Source of the DNA: Brasenia schreberi | Taxonomy: Eukaryota > Streptophyta > Magnoliopsida > Nymphaeales > Cabombaceae | Assembly: GCA_036023115.1 (NCBI GenBank) | Contig: JAYKKT010000036.1 | Span: 7,274,001 to 7,338,000, forward strand | DNA: 64,000 bases | Direction: 5' to 3' | Notes under the pieces: model-generated | Seen by the model: only the letters and a program-made list of their open reading frames with translations | Database searches by the model: none | What the model was told of the DNA's origin: nothing | Translations under genes and position numbers: made by a program | Shown: piece by piece, positions 57,801-64,000 of the stretch | Layout of the letters: every line of letters begins with the position of its first letter | Numbering within the stretch: the first letter of the stretch is position 1

Positions 57801-60800
57801 AGCAATGGCAGATGCAATTGCTAACATCGGTCCAGGATATAAGATGCCCTCCTATTAGAAGTAGAGAGAAAAGATCTTAGATAAGGCCGTCATTGAAGTG
57901 TAAGAATACTGTTCGACATTGAGAGAGTCATGGAAGGAGACAAGTTGCACTATCATGGCCGATGGATGAACAGTAGGCGAGGAAGGGCCTTGCTAAACTT
58001 TCTTATATACTGTCCTAAAAGACTTATGTTTTTGAGATCTTTAGATATGTCAGAGGAGAGGCACAATGCAGATATTCTACGAGAAGAATTTGATAAGGTT
58101 ATAAAAGAGGTTGGGCTAGGGAATATAGTCCAATTGATTACAGAAAATGCAGCTAACTACAAAGCAACTGGGAAGGAGTTAACTGATATTTATGGGACTT
58201 TCTACTGGACACCAAGTGCAGCTCATTGTTTACATCTCATCCTTGAGGACATTGTCGCCAAGATATTACAAAATTCATTTACAACCATGCATTTATTTTG
58301 TGTATGATGAGGAGATATACAGAAGGTACAGAGCTTCTTCGAACGGCTGCAACTCGGTTTGCAACAAACTTCTTATATATACAGAGTATTGTGAGACAGA
58401 AGCAAGCATTGAAGAGAATGTTCTCCTCAGATGAGTGGCAAAAATTTACAGAGTTGCCTCGGAATAGAAGAAATAAAAAGTTGAATGAGATTTCCGAGAC
58501 AGTCTTTAGGAGTACATTTTGGAATGCATGTATTAGACTATTGAGGATTACATGTCCTTTAGTAAATGTTTTGAGATTGGCTGACAGTGAGGAGAAACCA
58601 TCTATGTGCTACCTTTATTAAGCCATGGATAGGGCAAAAGAAGCCATCAGAAATAATTTTAATGGAAAAGAGAGAGATTATGTGCCCGTGTGGAAAATAA
58701 TTGATAATAGATGGAATAAACAACTGCATCAGCCTATTCATGCAGCAACCTATTATCTAAACCCATCATTCAAGTACTCAGCAAATTTCAAAAGGGACGG
58801 TGAGGTTAATCGATGAATCATTGATTGTATTGATATATTAGTCTTTGATGAGAGCATAGCATATGCTATACATCGAGAGATGGAGATTTATGATAATGCT
58901 ATTCACTTGATGGGTTTGCCTGTAGCAATTCACAACCACACTACGATGCGTCTAGGTAAATTGTTTATCTTCATATTTAAGTTTCTTAAATCAATTGTTC
59001 TTATATTATTGTGAATTATGTCTTTAATGTATCTTTTTCTATAGATGTTTGGTGGAATAGGTTTGGAACTGATTGTCCGAACCTTAGGGATTTGCAGTGA
59101 GAGTTCTTAGCCAAACCTATAGTGCAACGGGTTGTGAAAGAAATTGGAGTGTCTTTGAACACATCCATATAAAGAAGTGCAACAGGTTGGAACATAAAAG
59201 ATTAAATGATTTAGTTTTTATTCGTTGTACCATACACCTTCGTGAAAGGTAGCGTTGTATTACTTAAATGTTCAATTTAATAAAATGTTTAACTTCAATT
59301 ATTAATATTATTTACTAATTGTTTATCTTTGTTTGTTGTAGGCAATTAAAAAAAGTAAATAGATAAGAAAGCCAATTTGATCCAATAAGTTTGGATAATT
59401 TTGATATATTAGAAGATTGGATTATAGAAGACAGTGAAGAAAATGCCCTCCTAACTGAAGAAGACATTCCATGGATTAATTTAGAAGGAACGCAACAACA
59501 ATAATATCACAGAGATGAAGAATTTGATTTCTAAGCAAAAGGTGTTGATGATGATGATGAGGAGGATCTCCAACAAGGAGAAGAAGAAGATTATTTAGTT
59601 GATGATCCTGGTTATAATTTGTAAAATGTAAATGTATTTCATTTTTTTTATTCAAAATATATAAATTTGGATGCAATTGTTCAATGTTGAATGCTCAATC
59701 TGTATTAAACTTTGTATTATATGAATTTAAAGCAATTACTAGTTTTTTCTAGTTTTTTTTTTAATTTTTTTTTCAGATTTTTACTAATTTTTATTGATTA
59801 TTTAATTATTTTTTGTATTATTTTAATATTAAAATACGATACGGGCGATACGATACGATACGCCCGTATCGTGGAGCCCAGCGATACGATATGCGTCAAA
59901 CAACACTGCTCTCCATTTTAACCAACCGACATTAATTTTATGTGTAACATCTCCATCACTTTAAAAAATTGACCTTAGGTATTTAAAACTTTTCTTTCGA
60001 GGGGTGCAATGTGTGTCAATCTTAATTTTTATGTCCTTTGAATTGTTCTACTAAGTCGGAAGCCTTTACTTTCTAATGTTTCTCTTTATAGTTCTAATTT
60101 GTTATTAACTTTTTCCTTAGACTCATCCACTAACACAATGTCATCTCCAAATAACATATACCAAGGCACTTCATCTTGGATATGTTTTGTTAACTCATTA
60201 ATGACCAATATAAATAAATATGGAATTGAAGTTGATCCCTGACGTAACCCAATCTTAACTTTAAAGGAGTATGTAATTCTTTCATGAGTCTTCACTCATG
60301 TTTTTGTACCATCGTATGTGTCTCTTATAAGATTTATTTATGTCAATGGGATACCTCTCTTTTCTACGGTTCTCCAAAGAACATCTCTTGACATCCGATC
60401 GTAAGCATTTTCTAGATCAATAAATATCATGTGAAGGTTCCTTTTTGCTCTAAAATGTTCCATGAGACGTTTCAATAGGTGAATTACTTCAACAGTAGAT
60501 CTACTGGGCATGAATTTGAATTGGTTTTTTGTTGTACTCAATACTTGTCTTAACCTATGTTCGATAATTTTTGTCCATAATTTCATAGTATGGCTCATTA
60601 ACTTGATACCTCGATAATTCACACAAGTCTAAATGTCTCCCTTGTTCTTATGTATGGGTATAAGTGTAGTCGCTCTTCATTCTTTGAGCATCTTTTGGGT
60701 TATTCATATTTTATTAAATAATCTTGTAAGCAAAGTGAGCCCTATCTCTCTTAGAATTTTCCATACTTCTGTCGGAATATTGTTTGGTCCTATATATTAA

Positions 60801-63800
60801 CCGACCTTGATATATTTAAGAGCCTCTTTGACTTCATTTTTTTTAATACGTCGATAAAAGATGCTTGAAATTATGTTGGTATACCTTGTGATATATGGAA
60901 TAATATGGCTATACAAATTAGGAAAGTGGCGAAAAATGTGTTAGGCGAATATAAGGAAGGTGTACTGGCACAAAAAGAAGCTTCATGGTAGAGTGAAGTA
61001 GTGCAAAATAAAATCAAGACAAGGAGGGCATGTTACAAATTACATTATGCTAAAAAAACTAGTGAAACTTTAGAGGCTTATAACAAAACAAATAAAGAAG
61101 CGAAAAAGGCCGTCAATGAAGCAAAAGCTAAAATTTGGGAGGATTTATATAAAACTCAACTCAAAAGAGGGTGAAAGAGATATTTTTAGGATAGTTAGAA
61201 CTAAAGATAAGAAAACCAAGGATCTTAATATTGTTAGATGCATCAAAGACGAGGAAGAGAAAATTCTAGTGGTAAATGACGATATAAAAACTAGATGGAA
61301 AAACTATTTTTATAAACTTCTTAATGAAAATAAAGATGTTAGTATTAGCTTACGAGAGTTAGCAAAATAAAAAAAGTATATAAACCACAATTTCTACCGA
61401 CGTATTCAAAGGATGAAGTCAAAGAGACTCTTAAACATATGAAGGGTGGTAAATCGGTAGGATCAGACAATATTCCTATAAAAGTTTGGAAAACCTTATG
61501 AGAATCAGGAATCACTTGGCTCAGAAGACTATTTAATGAAATATGGAAAGCCCAAAAAATGACCGAGGAATGGAGAACAAATACACTTATACTCATATAC
61601 AAGAACAAGGGAGAGATTTAGAATTGTGTGAATTATTGGGGAATCAAGTTAATTAGTCATAATATGAAATTATGAGAAAGAATTATCGACCTATTGGATT
61701 CATGCCAGGCAAATCTATTGTTGAAGCGATTCACCTTTTGAGACGTCTTATAGAACATTTTAGAGGAAAAAAGTATGACCTTCACATGATATTTATTGAT
61801 CTAGCAAAAGCTTACGATAGAGTACCGAGAGAAGTTCTTTGGAGAACTTTGGAAAAAAGAGGTATCACATTGACATACGTTAACCATATAAGAGACATGT
61901 ATGATGGTGCAAAAACATGTGTGAGGACTCATGAAGGAATGACAGACTTCTTTAAAGTTAATATTGGGTTATATCAAGGATCAACTTTAAGTCCATACTT
62001 ATTTATAATTGTGATTAATGAGTTAACAAAACATATTCGAGATGAAGTGCCTTTGTGTATGTTATTTGCATATGACATTGTGTTAGTGGAAGAGTCTAAG
62101 GAAAAAGTTAATAGAAAATTGAAACTATGGAGAGAAACATTAGAGAGTAAAGCCTTCTGACTTAGTTGAACAAAGACATAATATATAGAAGGTAAGTTTG
62201 ATCATTTGGTTACTTAAGAGGACATAGAAATTAAAATTGGCACACATTGCATCACCAAAAGGAAAGTTTTAAATACCTAGGGTCAATTTTTATAGTGACA
62301 AAAGAATTGATAGAGATGTTATGCATAAAATTAATGTTGATTGGTTAAAATGGAGAGGAGAATCAAGTATTCTTCGTGATAAGAAGATATCATTAAAGTT
62401 AAAAGGTAAATATTATAGAGCAACAATTAGACCCCCATATTTTATGGTTATGAGTGTTGGGCAATTAATAATCAACATGTACAACATAAATGAAGATGTT
62501 GAGATGGATGAGTAGTCATACAAGAAAATACTATATACATAATGAGGTTATTAAAAACAAATTAGGAGTGACACCAATAGAGGATAAAATGAGAGAATAT
62601 CATTTAAGATGGTTTGGACATATAGAAAGAAGATCGAAAGAAGATCAAAAGAAGAACCTTTAAGAAGGTATGAAAAACTAAATTTTGAAAGTATTAAAAG
62701 AGGTAGAGGACGATCACAAAAGTGTTGGAAAGAAACAATAATGAATTATCTAGCTTATTATGAGTTAACTACTAACATGGCACATGATAGGGTTATGTGG
62801 AAACAAAGAATCCATCTAGCCGACCCCGTCTAGTATGAGAAAAGGCTTAGTTGTTGTTGTTGTTGACATGTTGTTGATAGAAATTGTAGTTTATATCTTT
62901 TTTTATTTAGCTAACTCTCCTAAGATATGTATTTTCATTAAAAAGCTTGTAAAAATAAAATTTTTATTTATTTTTAATATCATCATTTGTCACTAGAATC
63001 TTATCATCCTCATCTTTAATGCATCTAACAAAAGTAAGATCCTTAACTTTCTTATCTCTAGCCTTAGATATCCTAAAAATATCTCTTTTGCCTTCTTTTA
63101 AGTTAAACTTTTATATAAATCCTCCTAAATTTTGGCTTTTGAATGACCCTTTTTGTTTCTTTCTTTGTTTTCTTATAAACCTCCCAAGTTTCACTAGTCT
63201 TCTTGGCATAATGCAATTTGTAACATGCCTTCTTTGCCTTGATTTTATCTTCCACCATTTCACTCCACCACCAAGTTTCCTTTTGTGCCGGTACGCCTCC
63301 CACAGATTCGCCTAACACATTTTTTATCTCTTCTCTAATATGTATAGCCATATTGTTCCACATATAAGGTGTACCTACATAATTCCAAGCATTTTCTTGA
63401 AGAACTTTCTCTTTAAATATATCTCCCTTCTCACATTTGAGGTTCCACCATCTAGTCCGAATAGCTTTATGCACTCCAATATTTCTTGTCCACTTTTTTA
63501 CTTAGAAATCTATTACTAAAAGTCGATATTGAGTAGTTAAGCTTTCTCCTAGAATTATCCTACAATCTTTACAACACGGTCTTTTTTTTTCCTACAAACA
63601 AAATAATCAATTTGTGTTTGTGACAAGCCACTCTTGTATGTAATTAAATGCTCATCTCGTTTTCATCATGAACAAGGGGGACCTGTACCAACTTTCAACA
63701 ATAAACCTTGTCTATAAATTTCATCATGAACAATAAACCCTGGGAAAAGGGGGGGACCTGTACCAACTTTCAATAATAAATTGCCACATGCAAATGGACC

Positions 63801-63936
63801 AATCAGACATCAGTTCACAAGCACACTTGGTAGGAAAATATCAAACGTTACCTCTGTCCAAGGCAATGCAATCGTTGTGGTAAATGTCATATCGACTCAG
63901 CCATCCACCAGTTCCATGACCACCAAATAACAGAAG
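54875..63936 (-). CDS. Kelch-repeat (galactose oxidase-type beta-propeller) protein, 3' part of gene
   Basis: Exons on the - strand are 63936-63852, 56172-56020, 55532-55435, 55275-55090 and 55015-54875 (TAA). All have GT-AG borders and compatible phases. The first visible exon encodes [17 protein letters not shown], and the second [20 protein letters not shown], then YLLFGGYDG and [10 protein letters not shown]. These are kelch blades (GG pair, then Y and W). The C-terminal part is not kelch: it is a polar helix-prone segment ([30 protein letters not shown]) and a short conserved-looking end ([28 protein letters not shown]). The N-terminal blades lie right of the window. A partner or substrate cannot be read. 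From memory, Arabidopsis At2g36360 (kelch superfamily) is near SBE2.1 and is the likely counterpart. The intron 56173-63851 (7.7 kb) contains a hAT and two LINE copies. Confidence 0.85.
56895..59908 (+). mobile_element. hAT transposon, left end lost, heavily decayed transposase
   Basis: Homology to the other two hAT copies starts at TTCGCCTCCTTGGTG, inside the usual 5' leader, so the left terminal repeat is missing. The right end CGTCAAACAACACTG (to 59908) is intact, with adjacent CGATACG repeats. Transposase pieces lie at about 57171-57397 (BED finger), 57410-57720, 57930-58310 ([20 protein letters not shown]), 58298-58621, 58625-58816 and 59040-59620. There are many stops. It is older than the copies at 21181 and 49497 judging by the number of breaks. 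No TSD can be assigned. Confidence 0.9.
59909..63663 (-). mobile_element. RTE LINE, reverse orientation, split by a + strand LINE
   Basis: From 59909 to about 60857 lies a reverse-oriented RT region ([35 protein letters not shown] with FADD changed to FGDD). The same element continues at about 62878-63663 (RT start, then linker [24 protein letters not shown]). The last ~0.5 kb and 3' end are absent on the left, where the hAT right end begins. The middle is interrupted by the + strand LINE. Numerous stops are present. Confidence 0.82.
60859..62870 (+). mobile_element. RTE LINE inserted head-to-head inside a reverse LINE
   Basis: The copy starts in the linker (GATGCTTGAAATTATGTTGG) and runs through a deleted or frameshifted RT ([21 protein letters not shown] changed to FAYD) to the 3' end CTAGTATGAGAAAAGGCTTA and GTTGTTGTTGTTG. 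The outer LINE resumes at GATAGAAATTGTAG, continuing from GTCGATAAAA before the insert, so a short imperfect TSD is likely. A 5' truncation is typical for the family. The catalytic Asp change and stops make it inactive. Confidence 0.82.
63664..63780. repeat. Direct duplication of kelch-gene intron sequence
   Basis: TCATCATGAACAA followed by GGGGGACCTGTACCAACTTT occurs starting at 63664 and again, with an insertion, starting at 63721. This lies exactly at the edge of the reverse LINE. It may be a local duplication formed with the insertion. Confidence 0.7.
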
Positions 63937-64000
63937 CTGCAAAGTGGAAAGAAGCATCATTTGGGTCAAAGCATGATAGCAAATGTGAGTCAATCAATTG

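Overview
The window is nuclear DNA of a flowering plant. It has spliced genes with GT-AG introns, AT-rich introns several kb long, and several plant transposable-element families. The species cannot be named from the sequence. The long, transposon-filled introns would suit a woody or early-diverging angiosperm, but that is a guess.

Four host genes are visible. (1) The 3' part of a class II starch branching enzyme gene (SBE2) on the + strand, exons from 1507 to 28212, with its first exons left of the window. (2) A four-exon gene on the - strand, 34453 down to 30178, whose protein looks like a strongly diverged growth-regulating factor (GRF). (3) A compact four-exon gene on the + strand, 38724-40051, for a DUF662 / RAB6-interacting-golgin-like coiled-coil protein. 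(4) The 3' part of a kelch-repeat gene on the - strand, 63936 down to 54875, running off the right edge. From memory, Arabidopsis has the same neighbours around SBE2.1 (SBE2.1, GRF3, a DUF662 gene and a kelch gene), so this looks like an old conserved gene block expanded by transposons.

Most of the remaining sequence is mobile DNA. An RTE-type LINE family (AP endonuclease plus reverse transcriptase, 3' end of GTT/TTG triplets rather than poly(A)) is present in more than ten copies. They range from nearly full length (42896-45669) to a 48-bp stub (17846-17893). A hAT DNA-transposon family (BED finger, DUF659, hAT dimerisation region; subterminal arrays of CGTATCG) has three transposase-bearing but broken copies and one nonautonomous copy. 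A separate nonautonomous hAT and a 160-bp hAT MITE are also present, as are decayed Ty1-copia pol remnants. Target-site duplications (TSDs) can be read for most insertions, so their order can be worked out.

The SBE2 gene carries the heaviest load. A four-level nest (LINE in LINE, then hAT, then hAT) fills one intron. Another LINE copy abuts the catalytic-barrel exon exactly where five codons and the splice donor should be. All three GH13 catalytic residues are encoded, but this copy may be disrupted. Besides the nest, the most unusual signal is a pair of 194-bp elements that join the 5' and 3' termini of the RTE LINE and look like a LINE-derived nonautonomous family. I found no clearly new multi-gene system, CRISPR array, or RNA gene.
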